Shown: one piece after another, positions 23,456-35,831 of the stretch | Layout: every line of letters begins with the position of its first letter | Position numbering within the stretch: the stretch's first letter is position 1 | NCBI GenBank assembly: GCA_030063045.1 | Contig: JAQSEB010000022.1 | Location: 2,233,501 to 2,297,500, forward strand | Direction of reading: 5' to 3' | Source: Pratylenchus scribneri | Lineage: Eukaryota; Nematoda; Chromadorea; Rhabditida; Pratylenchidae | DNA: 64,000 nucleotides | The notes under the pieces: generated by a model | The model's input: only the letters and a program-made list of their open reading frames with translations | What the model was told of the DNA's origin: nothing | Database searches by the model: none | Position numbers and translations under genes: made by a program

Positions 23456-24866
23456 ATGGACAACAAAAAGCGAATATTTCTGTGGAATGTTTTATTTGAC
23501 TATGCAAAATCTCAAAAGCCGGATGCGCATGCAAACAAACAGGAATTGGTGAAATTTTTAATGATTATGGAAACAATATTAAATGTGCTGAACGCTGTCA
23601 ACCCTCTTGGCGAATTACAACAATTCAAAGAAGAGTTGCAAAAAATCCCTGAAATCTATATGAATATTGATGCAGTGGAAACATTGGCAATTGACTTGGA
23701 TAACAATTTCAAGAAGGTTATAATTGTATAAAATGCATTGTAAATTTTTTTTTCAAAAAAAAGATTGACGAATTGAATGACAACCTTGAATTATTCAAAG
23801 ATTTCATGGAACAATTGCAAACTATGACTGATTCGGAAAAATGTTTTGCAAATGAATGTTTGAAGGAGATAGAGGTATTGTGTATTATTAAATTAATGTA
23901 TATATAAAATAAATTTAGGGAAAATTGGCAAATCTTCAAATGATCGAGACCATTAAACAAGAAAAAGTCGGAGTATTGGCAGAAGGAAATGCTTGCCTAA
24001 CAGAAATTCAAGTAGTTTAAATTATTGTGACATATAAATTAATTTGACAGATTGCACCTTTAAAAAATCTTATGGATGAGGAAAAAATGGCAAAAGAGTT
24101 CGAAGCAAAAAAGGAACAATTGGCAAAGGCTATCTCCAATTCGAAAGAAGAGGTATAATAATAAAGTTTATTAAATAAATTATAGCAAATTTTGTTTAAG
24201 TTTCATCGATTAGAAGAGGAACTGGCAAAAGTGAAGGAATCAGAGGAGAAATACAAGAAAGAAACTCTCGACATTGAAGTTCAGCTCGAAAAAATGACTT
24301 CTAAGGTGAAAAATTATAAAATATAAAGGCTAAGTAAAAATACTATTTAGATAATGTACAACCACCGTGAGACCAACCGCTACTTATCGAGAAAAAGTGA
24401 ATTTGATGTTCTTGTGGACCATTTTACAAATTCAAAATGTGTTGGTATAATTCTAAACTATTTCCCGGAAGAAATCTTAATGCACCCCGATTGTCGCGAT
24501 CCATCAAAACCATATTGGTTGGCAGACATTCTGCAATCATGGCTTCGAAAGCATCCAGTCATGGGAGATGAGAGTCTGTCCAAACCCTGGAAAGAATGTA
24601 ATAAATTATTTTTTAAAAAATAATAAAAAACATTTTAAGTTATAAAATGCTCAGTACCACCTCAATTTGTGCCGAATAACAAAGGGAAAATCTTCATGTA
24701 TTTTAAGTCAGGACATGCAGCTCGAGAATGTGCCCAGATGTTATTTGGTGCCCTCAACACAATCGAAATAGACGGGCGCAAATACGATGTCAAGCTCAAA
24801 ACCTTCTTGTCACACCAACCTGGCTATATTGAAGGCGTCAAATATTCATTTCCGAGGAGCGCATAA
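23456..24866 (+). CDS. Coiled-coil protein with RRM/UHM-like C-terminus, copy 2
   Basis: The start follows an acceptor (tttttacag at 23420) and a short leader. An N-terminal helical domain (RIFLWNVLFDYAK, LNAVNPLGELQQFKEELQ) is followed by about 150 residues of coiled coil (EEFHRLEEELAKVKESEEKY, KKETLDIEVQLEKM). A globular part follows (ILNYFPEEILMHPDCRDPSK, WLADILQSWLRKHP) and an RRM-like end: KIFMYFKSGHAARECAQML, TIEIDGRKYDVKLKT. It has the same layout as copy 1 but lacks the long disordered linker. It lies in the same orientation 237 bases downstream, consistent with tandem duplication and possibly operon transcription. Function is unknown. Confidence 0.65.
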
Positions 24867-25175
24867 GAAATCTCGATAAAGAAAAGAAGAAAATGATAAA
24901 TTTACTGAAAATCTTCAATCATATTTTTATGTTTTGGTCATCTTTAAATCTCAGCGAAACTTCTTTTCAAATTCAGGGTTGACTTAATTTCACTTTAAAT
25001 ATTTGACTTGTTGCATAAAATCTTTGATAATGTGAAATTTTTTTTTCATAAATCGTTTTTAATACGATAAAATATTTTGTTTAATACCAAAAATTATTTT
25101 AATTTAAAATTTAGTTGAATTCAACCAAAAATCTCAAATTTCAAAAATCTTTTTGGGAAATCTAATTTCAAGTCG
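24867..25175. other. Convergent 3' region containing the inner IR boundary
   Basis: This lies between the stop of coiled-coil gene 2 (plus) and the stop of the right helicase-lobe gene (minus). The inverted-repeat boundary is at 25165. The sequence is AT-rich and serves as 3' UTR for both genes. I see no RNA gene. Confidence 0.6.
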
Positions 25176-25909
25176 TCATTGTTGTTCTTGCCAGAAATTT
25201 TTCCAGAAATGTTTATCATTGACCTTGACTTTTTGGGCTTTCTGGAAATTAGTTTATAATTGAATAATATTTTTTATAATACAGAGTTGCACCTCGATTA
25301 TTAGCTTGCTTATCTCATCATCTGCTTCTTTATCCAAAAAACAAGTTATGATATTAGCTTTCAATTCTCCATCCATTCCAAAACGAATGCTTAATGATTT
25401 ATAATCCTTCGGCATATCGTATAAGACGACCTATAATAAGATTTATACTTAAGATTATAATTAGTCTTTACCATCTTTAGCTCCTCAATTTTGGTCATGC
25501 ATAGGATTTCAGTACCAATAATCACGTTGATTTCACCCTTTCGTATTTTTCCATGGGTTGCTTCAATTTCCGAATCAGTATTTCCACTAAAAATAATAAA
25601 TATTTTACAAATTTTTAATTTTTTATAAATTCACAAATGAACAAATCCTGCTTTAAAACCTTTCTTGCACAAAAACAATGCAAGTTTTGAAGCATCTGAT
25701 GAATTCTCAACCAGAACGACCATTCGAAGAAACTTAGAATGGGATGCTAAATTAATAGAAAATTATAATTCTTTTAATATATATAACTACGGACGATTGA
25801 TACAATTGTAGATCGCATGTTGTTGGGTGATCAAATCCACTAGAAGTTCTGGTTTGTTTTCTGGTTCAACTTGATGAAAAATAAATGTCGGTTTAGAATT
25901 TCCACTCAT
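25176..25909 (-). CDS. Degenerate DEAD-box helicase C-terminal lobe protein (right copy)
   Basis: The coding part is the same as the left-arm gene: motif IV-like MVVLVEN, motif V-like INVIIGTEI, and a motif VI that lost its arginines (IRFGMDGE). The difference is downstream. The arms part 11 bases after the stop, so this copy has a different 3' UTR and no AATAAA close by, which may alter its expression. The first lobe with the ATP-binding motifs is missing here too. Confidence 0.72.
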
Positions 25910-26381
25910 TGTTTATTTATGTGATTATTTTGTAGAATTATCTTAAAAAAAAATCTGTAATTATCAAATTCACTGTTACGGAATTTTAATATCATTTTCT
26001 AACATAAAAGATAAGTTCAGGTGTAAGGAAATTTTATCAAAAATTTTTCATTCAGTGATTAAAAAAGGAAACATTTCTTTAGGCAAAATATTATTTTTAA
26101 TTGAAAAAATAATCTGGGAATGGTGGATGATAAAAATATGCTTTGCTTAATTATTATTATTTGGGGTATAAATTTTAACGATGACTCCTCTTAAGTTGAA
26201 TTTAATGATAGTTGACCTAATTACTAGACTTATTAGTTATTTGATCTCTGTTAATATTTATGGGTGAAAATTAAAAATCTACGAATTTTTAATGCTAAAA
26301 CGAAAACATAGAAACTTGTTTATCTTCTTTATTAAAAACAAAATTTGGTATGCAAACAAGTAATTAAAAATTTTTTTACAG

Positions 26382-27809
26382 ATTTTCAATTTGATATTAA
26401 ATTGCAAAGCATGGTAAACGCATTATTCGAATTAGCTGAACAAGTTGAATTCTTCGTACAATCCGTTATTGCAAATAATGCTTCAAAAACATATGGAACC
26501 ACCAATTTTGCCATAAATTCCTGTCCTGTTTCCATGGGTAAATGTGCTTACTTTTAATATTATTATCTTAAAAATTTAAGTTAACCAGTCGAATTCTAAG
26601 CTAACCGATGATAATCCAAGGAAGAATGAAGGAATGGCACACAAATACAATGGTATTAATTTAATTATAATCAAGATTATTAATTTTGATAAAACATTTA
26701 GAAATCTGCCAACAATTTCTCGCGAAGATGAACCAAACTAATGCATTTTTGCAAAAAACAAAACCACCAATTTCGAATGATGTTCCTAATAAGGACAAGG
26801 AATTGGGAAACAAATACATTGGTATTAATTTAAATTAGATAAATTCATTAAATTTTATATTCAGAAATATGCCAACAATTTCTTACCAAAATGGAGGAGA
26901 CAAATTCCCTTTTAAAATCGACAACACGTCCAATTCTAAGCCGTGAAATCTATGCAAGAATTGTGTCAAATTTGGACTATTATGATTTGGCGAATTTGAC
27001 GCCAAAAATGTATTGGCGTCCAGATTTACAAGAACAGGCTCGATACGAACTCGAAAAATTGGTTTTTTAAATTATTTTTATTAAAATTAATTTAAAATTA
27101 AGAGCAACCCAATGTGGCTCGAAAATCAACTGCAGGCAGATTTTACTGGCGATTGGGATGACGAGTTCCCAACTTTCAAGGATCGGCGCCGAGTTGGGAA
27201 TCGTTGGTCTTTCCTAGGTTTTCATTCATATAAAAATCTTATTTCTAACAACATTAAAGGTCCCCAATATGATCGGTGCATAAATCTGCGGCCATTAATC
27301 CCAGTCCCGATGCTCGACAAATTCTTTGGCATTTCAATAAGAATTCTGCGAATAGTGCAACCTCCATCGCATCGCTATGGCTATTTGTATGGTTCAAAAA
27401 ATATCTAGGAAAATTTATTATACTTTTTAGTTGTATTGGCTTCTCAATTCTAGAAAAACCGCAATACATATGTAATGTTCCCATATGTCAAGAAAAAGGC
27501 TATGTTTTTCTGACGACAGACGGGCGGTTTTCTCGCAGAATTCAAAAAATGAATAATTCTCAGCTGGTTTTCGGAAAAGATGACACAATTGCAATTTCGA
27601 TAAATCCTCTCAAGCAAATTGCCAAAATTGTCAAAAATGGAATTCTTATTGGTAAGATTTCGTTTAAATAAATTTAAAATAACATCACTAATTAAGGCCA
27701 AATTCTCGATTGCCCTAGACGGACTTATCCATGTTTGACCATCTACGAAAGGAATGCCAATGAGCATGGAACCGTTTTTGAAACCAACTTCTTTGTCAAT
27801 TCAGAATGA
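26382..27809 (+). CDS. F-box-like/SPRY-like protein with duplicated exon (right copy)
   Basis: This is identical in layout to the left-arm gene. The EICQQFL exon is present twice, at about 26700 and 26865. The F-box-like segment lies near 26910-27000 and the SPRY-like half at 27240-27809, ending with GTVFETNFF. The beginning is uncertain: an in-frame ATG lies at 26411 and an acceptor at 26380. Two introns preceding the duplicated exons also start alike (ggtattaattta), so the duplication unit includes intron sequence. Confidence 0.63.
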
Positions 27810-28052
27810 TTTTTTATCTTTACATCTTCAAAACCAGTTCCAATTTAATTCCACATCATTTACTATATACAAGAATTCTTTGTTTCCATTCTAAAACTTG
27901 TATTCTTTATGATAAAATCTTTGATTCATAAATTTTTGAGAATTCAATACTTGTAAAAATACAATAAAAAATATTTTGTAATTTTCTCTATTAATTAATT
28001 TATTTTCACAGGATTTTACAAATCTGACTTTTACTACTTTTGACTCAAAGTA

Positions 28053-29634
28053 ATGGAAAACGACGAACTTGGCAAAACAATTGACACCTTCGGTTTCAGC
28101 ATCCTTAATTCTTTTGGAAAATTTATGCGCTCATGCATTCCAAGTTAGTTTAAATCTATATTTTAAAAATTTAAAATAAGCCTATAAAGGTCAAACAATG
28201 CGTGCTTCACCGGAAAAAATGGATGAGAATGTGAATGGTGATATAGTTGGCAAGACATCGGCAAAAATGGAGGTCGATGCAGAAGAAAAAGCTGAGGCAT
28301 TTAAATCTGTCCTAGAAAATTCTCCTACAAAATCTGCGACTTCGAAAGGTTTAAAAATATATTAACTAAATTAGTATTCATAATTTATTAGAATTTGATC
28401 AAGGGATGTGCTCCAACTCTATTGCTGCATTTGGACCGAATTTTGAATCTCTGAATTCTAATGGTTAGTTTTTGATTTAGAAACATAACAAATTCTAAAT
28501 TTTTAGAGACATCGCATTTCGTAGTTGAAGTATTGCCTCAGCCCATTGGCCAAATCTCGCTGAATGAACCGCCGAATGCTCTGGTTGGCCAAATCTCGCT
28601 CAATGAACTGCCGAAAGCTCTGGTTGAATCTCAACCAGTCATCGAACAAAATGTAAAAATTAAAACTATATAAACATATTTTCATTTTCCAGTTGAATGT
28701 TTCGTCCCGGACTGATGGATTCGGCCGAGATGTGACCAATCTCGTTCCCAATGGTAATTCTTCGCTCGCTGGTGGCGATGTTATAAATCAGGCAGGACAA
28801 GGTTAAGGATAAGCAAAAAAATTCCCGGGAAAATACCCATACTAATAAATATAAAATATTTAATCTAGAGAATACATATTAATAAACTATAGTAAAAATC
28901 ATAAAATTAATTAATTAATTTAAGATTCACGTCCAATTGATAATTGGGGGCCAACTCAAAAAGAACGACTTCGAAAATTTTTCAATGGCGAAACCCCGGA
29001 CAACTCGACCTTTGGAAATGATGGCTTTGTGGATGATGGATTTGGAAATGATGGATTTGGAAATGATGGCCTCGAAAATGTCACCAATGGGGCCAATGTC
29101 ATTCAACCACAACACGAGAATTCTTATCGAGGCCGCCCTATTGGTTTTCGAAATTCTTTTGGAGGTCGCAATGATGGCAATCAAAATAACAATTCTTCCT
29201 GGGGTCGCTCTAAATGGGCACAAAGAGGCAAGTTTCAATGGTTTGGTTAAAAATATTAAAGAAAATTAAAATTAATTTTTAAGCAAATGAATTGCCATCA
29301 ACTTCAAATCAGGGACGAGCAACACGAGGAGGTTTTGGTAACGACCCAAGAAATAAAGATCTATATGAGCGATTCAATTTTCCCTATCTTTGTGGAGGGG
29401 GGAAAATGCAAATGCCACGTTCATTCTGGAACAATATCAAGAAATCTGGTATAGATAAAAATTATAAAAAAATATCAAATAAAATTTTATACGATCCAAA
29501 TAAAATTTACATTCTAATATTAAGATAGCGACCGTCCTTCGACCTCACAACCCAGCCAAGGAAGCGAAGGATGTTCAGGAAAAGACTTCAGCAAACGTGA
29601 AAATCGTGGCGGATTTGGAAGGAAGAATGACTGA
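28053..29634 (+). CDS. FG/GN-rich low-complexity protein copy A (right copy)
   Basis: The order is MENDELGKT start, acidic linker, two GQISLNE repeats (about 28550-28620), FGNDGF repeats (about 29010-29070), the R/G/N-rich segment (about 29110-29230) and an RG-type end. The intron after KWAQR starts with GCAAGT, a GC-AG type. The homologous intron in copy B uses GT a few bases further on, so the donor appears to have moved. There is no catalytic domain; the protein is predicted to be disordered. Confidence 0.68.
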
Positions 29635-29856
29635 AGAATTCTAAAGAAAAGAGGAATTCCTAAAAAGATGGAAAAACAAAGTCAAATCTGTTACTCAAAT
29701 TTTTGACTTTAATTTTGATGAATAAAGAAATCTTAAAAATTAAAATCCGTTTAACTTATATCCTTATTTATTGGAAATGTAAATAATATTTTTTTTTTAT
29801 TTTGACTATTCATTAATTCAAGGAATTTAGAAATCTGACTTGTGCTTATTAATTCA

Positions 29857-30831
29857 ATGGAAAACGACGAACTTGGCAAAACTACTGAAACCTTCGGTTT
29901 CAGTATCCTTAATTCTTTTGGAAAATTTATGCGCGCATGCATTCCAAGTTAGTTTAAATCTATATTTTAAAAATCTAAAATAAGCATATTAAGACCAAAC
30001 GATGTGTGCTTCACCTGAAAAAATGGATGTGGATGAGAATGCAAATGCCGATATAGTTGGCAAAACCCCGGAAAAAATGGAGGTCGACGAAGAAGTCAGA
30101 GATGCCGAACCACTTATCGCTCAAAACGTTTAAAACAAACATCTTATATTTAAATTAATATATATTTATCTTTCAGTTGAATGATTCGTCCCCTACTGAT
30201 GGATTTGGCAAAAATGTGACCAATCTCGTTCCAAATGGGAATTCTTCGTTCGGTGGTGGCGATGATACAAATCAGGGAGGACAAGGTTAAGGACAAGCTA
30301 AAAAAAATTCCAGGATATTATCCATATTAATAAATATGAAATATTTAATCTAGAGAATACATATTAAAAATTAGAGTAAAAATCATAAAATAAATTAATT
30401 AATTTAAGATGCACGTCCAATTGATAATTGCGAACTTGAAGGAACTGGACAAGAACGCCTACGAAAATTCTTCAATGGCGAAACCCCGGACAATTCGACA
30501 TTTGGAAATGATGGCTTCGATACCCCGGACGACTCCAATTTTGGAAATGATGGCTTCGAAAATACCACCAATGCGGCAAACATCATCCAGCCATCTCAAT
30601 TGGCTGAGCAACAAATTCTGAAAACCTTCGGCAACCGCAGCAGAGTCTACCAAAACCGAAATGTTTCTTATGGAGGCCGCTACAATGTTCTTCGAAATTC
30701 TTTTGGAGATTCCAATGGTTTGGTTAAAAATATTAAAGAAAATTAAAATTAATTTTTAAGCAAATGATTTGCCATCGACTTCAAAGCAAGGACGAGGAAA
30801 TCCGCGAGGAAATTTTGCACACCACAAATGA
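29857..30831 (+). CDS. FG/GN-rich low-complexity protein copy B (right copy)
   Basis: This is the shorter tandem paralogue, beginning MENDELGKT at 29857. It keeps the N-terminal segment, the TNLVPNGNSS block and three FGNDGF-type units (about 30495-30570), then diverges (QLAEQQILKTFGNRSRVYQN) and ends early in GRGNPRGNF. The tandem pair is 222 bases apart with matching 5' ends at the DNA level, including the intron after the first exon. Role unknown. Confidence 0.68.
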
Positions 30832-31061
30832 AAAATCTTGAAAGCGATGCATGAATAGAAGAAAGGAAATTCTCAAATTTTGTTAACTAAATTTTTCCGG
30901 AATAAAAGAAATCTCACAAATGTTTTTATTCAATTTAATGTTAAACAAATGTAGAATTACGACAAATTCGAAATTGCCAAAGATTTTAAGTTGTGTATTA
31001 ATTTAAAAGATTTTGGTATTTTTCATCATTCTGCTTGTCAAATTTCACCCATCATAAGATT

Positions 31062-31729
31062 TCATTCTTCATATTCCATATTGATTTGAATGGTGTCAGC
31101 AGTCTTTTTCATTTGGATAGTCTCTTTCGTACCATAAGAAACCTGAGAAATTGATAACGAATTATTGATAAAAAAAAAGCTTACCAGGATTTGCAGTCCA
31201 AACATATAAAGCGATCTGCACACTAGACCCAAATTCCTTGACTCAATCAGATCAGCCGGTTTGAATGCCATTTTTATACCAAATTTCTTAGCAAAACTTA
31301 TAAAGAGTTCAATGTTTTTTGCCATAGATGTAGCTGTTTTTGCATTCACATCAAAAATCGGAATTGAACCAGGCACAAATTTATTCGCTAATCTGTAATA
31401 GTTTAAAAATTAAAAAAAGAAAGCTAAAATTATTTCGATTACTTGCATAGAATTATCCCATCCTTTAATTGTTGGACAAAATTTGATGCCTTGCCGAAAG
31501 TTGAGAAATCCATATTTAATTCCTTCGCGATCCATTCTAACAGTTGTGCGCCCTCTTCCTCTGAATAATTATCAATAGCCTGCAAAATAAAATATTTTTA
31601 GTAATATTCTTTTTAAACCTGTGTTGAAAGCAATTTGCAAATTTTACCAAAGCAGAATTGGGCACATTTCATTGATATGGAAACAACAATTTGTTGAGCG
31701 AGACCCTCCAAGAATTGTGAAAATTCCAT
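31062..31729 (-). CDS. Calponin-homology (transgelin-like) protein (right copy)
   Basis: It has the same three-intron structure as the left-arm gene, with the CH domain markers LLEWIAKELN, LKDGIILCKLANKF and GLVCRSLYMFG. This copy has Gly instead of Ser after AKKF (31280) and Met instead of Lys five residues from the end (31078). Neither change hits a core CH residue that I can identify, so both copies look functional. Confidence 0.83.
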
Positions 31730-32204
31730 AAAATTTATGTATAGAATTCTTTATTTTTTTGTGAACCTGTATTCCTAAAAGTTAAAATAAAATTTGAAAG
31801 GTCAAAAAGACTGACCAACATTTTGGGGATCATAATGAGAATTCTGTTTTTGCCGCCAATTGTGCATTTGGCTGGAAATAATTTTCTTTGTTGACATGGA
31901 GCGATTTAAAGGTCATTTTATAAAAATCTCAATGTTTGTGAAACAAAACTTTTGGAGCAATAAAGGAAAAAATTTACTAATATTAAATGACAATATATCT
32001 CAAACATTTGTTTTCACGTTTTTTAACCAATCAATAAAAGCAAAAAACATTTGTTTTATTTTTTAACAAACAAATTTTTTTCTCAAATTCTAAACGTATA
32101 AAAAATTAATTTCATTTTTAATACATATAAAAACGTTAAAATTATTAAAAAAACACATAAATTTAGTTATGAATAAATAATTATTGTCTGCCAGTGATTA
32201 GCAA
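31730..32204. promoter_or_regulatory. Divergent promoter region (right arm)
   Basis: This mirrors 12035-12509, between the helicase (plus) and calponin-like (minus) start codons. It is AT-rich, with no assignable motif. Confidence 0.42.
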
Positions 32205-35200
32205 ATGAATTCTGGAAATTCGAGGTTATATTTTTTTTTAAAAAAAAATTGATAAAATAAAAAGTTTAAGTACAAATTCGGCAAATTTTTATGCGGTTGC
32301 AAATGGTAGGAATAAATATTTTTTTTCTGCAAACAATGATTTTAGGAAGAAAAAATGGAGTGTATGAGAATTGGCCGATGTGCCTCAAACAAGTGCAAAA
32401 TTTTCCAAATGCCATCTACAGAAAATTCGCAATTAAACAAGAGGCAATAAATTATGTGGAAAAGTTCTCAAATAAGTATGAAAATAGTTTGAATTTAAAA
32501 TAAATTAATTTAAATTAAACAGGAATACTGGACCATTCTTCAAAAGTTCCAAACAAATTGTGATCAAAAATGTCAATTCAAAAATTCAACATTTTGGAGG
32601 AATAGCAGTAAAAATTCCCGAAGAGTTCAAACTGTATGGATCGCAAAAATTAATGTTCGCCAGGATGATGGCCGCATTTAAAAGTGGAACCAATGCTTTA
32701 TTGGAAAGCCCAACCGGCAGTGGTTTGTTAATTTGGAATTAAAAAAAATAAAATTATTTTAAGGTAAAACTCTGGTGTTAATAAATGGTGCTTGCGCATT
32801 CCTAGAACATTACAAAAAACAAAGAGAAATTTCCAAAATGAACTGCCCAGTCCATAAGGAGAAGTCGAAATCTAAAGTGGCTGCGAATACTTCAGCTCCA
32901 AGTAATTCTGAAATGGAGGAAGAAAATTCCCTTGACGAAATGGAATTCGACATTGAAGAGGTCTTTAAAAATTTTTAAATAAACAAAAAAATTAAAAAAT
33001 TAAGATCCAAGAAGCAATAGATGCAAACGAATATTTCTCCAACAATGAATTTATCGAAGACACGATTCTGGATTGGTGTGATAATTCTGAACAAGACGAA
33101 AATATCAACACAAGTCAATTAAGTACTTCACAAAATTCTGAGAAATGCAAATGTTTGCCGTAAGTTTTTTTTGCTTATAATTAATTCATAATAGTATATA
33201 AATAAATTTAAGAAAAATGAAAATCTTCTATGCAACCCGTACACATTTGCAACTGGAACAAGCCATAAAAGAATTCGGGAAAAGCTACAATTTAAAGTAT
33301 GGTTTAAATTTTAATTTTTTTTTGTAAAAAAATTCCCAGGCACACCATATTGGCAAGTCGGGAACACACCTGCATAAATGCTATTGTTCGATTAGGGAAT
33401 TCTGCCGAAGCCATGCCAAAGTGCAAAGATTTGGTTAACAAAGGAAAATGCCAATTCAAAACAAATCTTTCGAAATACAACGAAAATGTGCCAATGTTGC
33501 GGAAAACAATCATGAATTCTATTGGATCCGGTTTCAATTTGGAAGAACTCGCCTCAATGACTGAATCCATACAATGCTGTCCCTATTATACATCAAACCA
33601 TTTGTTGGCAAGGGATGCAGAATTAATATTTTGCCCATTCTCATATATTTTAGGTAAACTTAATTAAAATTTATAAAATCTTTAAAAAATATAGATCCAT
33701 TAATTCTGACTTCAACACAAATAAGCACATCAAATTCATTGGTAATTCTTGATGAAGGTCACAACATCGATGATGTTTGTCGTGAAGTGGCTAGTTTTGC
33801 TTTTGATGAGACTTCTTTGGAATTACACATAGATGAAACACGGAAAAAGGGTAAAAAAATCGCTTTTAAAAATTCCATAAAACTAAATTTTAGTTAAATT
33901 GTTAATGAATTCTGGCTTGATTGACTATGAAGACTTCAACGAAAAAATCAGAACAATTTTGGGATTTACATGGGAATGCGCAAAATCTAAAAAGAAAAAT
34001 GAGAAATATTTGGACAAATTCAATGAAAGAGTCAAGACTATGGGAGAGGTAAACTTTATGTATAACTAAAAAATGGATAATAAATTAAGATAATTTTAAT
34101 TTTGGATCAAATTAAATTATTTATTCTGGAATTGGCCCAAAATTTGACAAGCAATTCAATAATTCTGAAAGCGGAAGAAATTATACAAAATCTGGAAAAA
34201 TTCGAATTGTTAAATGTGAATAACATGGCAAAAGTAAAGGTAAAATTTAAAAAAAAAAGTAAAAATAAATTAGAATTTTTTTAGAGGTGCATAGCATATC
34301 TTTCCAAATCAAGCCTAATTGAAAACGTCACAAATAAACACATAATTGAGACTTGTTATGAATGCCAAATGTCATCAGCCACCATCGCGTGCGTACAAAA
34401 ATTCTATACCTTCATAAAATTCTTTAATGCAAATCCGGATTACTACAAGTAAAATTTATCTAATAAATAAACAATAACTATATAATTTACAAAACAGATG
34501 CAAAGTGACCAAAGAAGAAAATTCATACAAAAAAAAGTTCAAAAGTGAATCGCGTCTGATGGAAACCGAAGGAATTTGGCTTAGGTTGGAAAATATTTTT
34601 TTAACCAAAATAAAAATTCAGTAAACCTAATGTCAAAAAATCTGTCAGTGAAATACAAATAAACTTATGGTGCATGATGCCTTCAGTAGCTTTCAAAAAT
34701 GCTTTCGACAAAACACACAGTGTGATTCTTTCTTCAGGTTAAAATTAGTATAGTAAATTGAGTTAAATCATATCTTCAGGCACATTAAAGCCCACGGATT
34801 TGTTCATCAAAGAATTAGGCATGGAATTCTCAATTAGAATGGAAAAATGTCCGCAAGTCATAAAGTCAGAAAGAATGTATGCATCAATTCTTATGAATGT
34901 AAAGTTTAATAATATTGAAAATTGTAATTAAATATAATTTTAGAATTCTACAGGAATGCCGTTGATCGCAAATTATGAGAATATGAAAAATGAAGAATTT
35001 ATCAAGTCAATCGCGAGCATTATTGCCGAAATCTCTTTAATCGTGCCAAAGGGAATCCTATGTTTTGTCAGCAACTATGGAATAATGGGGCAATTGTATG
35101 ATGAATTAAACAAAAAAGAACTCTGGAAATTGTTTTCTCAACGGAAGGTTCAAATAAAAATTGATAAGGGTTAAATTTTTTTATTATTAGAAGTTATTCA

Positions 35201-35831
35201 AAGAACCGAACTCTTCTAGTGATTTGCCAAAATTTTTGAACGATTATGATGATGCAATAAATAATTCTACGAAACATCATCAGAATTGTGATGGCGCGTT
35301 ATTATTAGCTGTATTCCGTGGTAAATTCTCAGGTATTTATAATTACAAAAATTTATATTTAAAATGTAACACTAATAAAGAGGGAATCGATTTCCGTGAT
35401 GACCGTGCTCGTGCCATTTTATGCATTGGAATTCCGTATCCGAACATCAAGGATGATTTAATTATAGAGAAGAAAAAATTCAATGATCAACATGGCAAAA
35501 GTGAAAATCTAATATCCGGAAATGACTGGTATATCATTCAAGCCTTTAAAGCATTAAATCAGGCGTTAGGAAGGTAAAAATTAATTATTGATCATAAAAA
35601 AGATTTCTAATTAACTATTACAGAGGAATTCGGCATGAATTGGATTGGGCAGCTTTAGTGCTAATGGATGCAAGACTCTCTGCGAAGTGCCCAAAATTTC
35701 CAGAATGGTTCAAAAATGAAGTAAAGGAGAGGAATTATAAAGAATTCTGTCATCAATTAAAGAAATTTGTTAATGAACGAAAAGAAGATGAAGAAACATC
35801 GAAAAAATCTAATGAGAATTCAAGAAATTGA
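32205..35831 (+). CDS. FANCJ/BRIP1-like helicase with N-terminal hybrid-binding domain (right copy)
   Basis: The start ATG at 32205 opens a short exon; the hybrid-binding domain is encoded by exons at about 32270-32470 and the Walker A SPTGSGKT is split by an intron near 32720. The Fe-S cysteine region is at 33350-33600, DEGH near 33750, the VILSSGTL motif near 34725, motif V (EGIDF) near 35385 and motif VI (QALGRGIRH) near 35560-35640. This copy has Ala instead of Thr in INGAC.FLEHY (32796) and Asp instead of Ala in GQLY.ELNKK (35101) relative to the left arm. Both copies keep all helicase motifs, so dosage is apparently doubled if the arms are real. Confidence 0.9.

Larger units (their letters stand above)
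19075..25164. other. Single-copy spacer of the inverted repeat
   Basis: The 6090 bases between the arms are not duplicated in the window. They contain three genes: one minus-strand F-box/SPRY-like paralogue and two plus-strand coiled-coil genes. The left edge (19064-19562) carries the 3' UTR of the left helicase-lobe gene with AATAAA at 19118, followed by AT-rich DNA. The right edge has no matching 3' UTR for the other copy. Confidence 0.9.
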
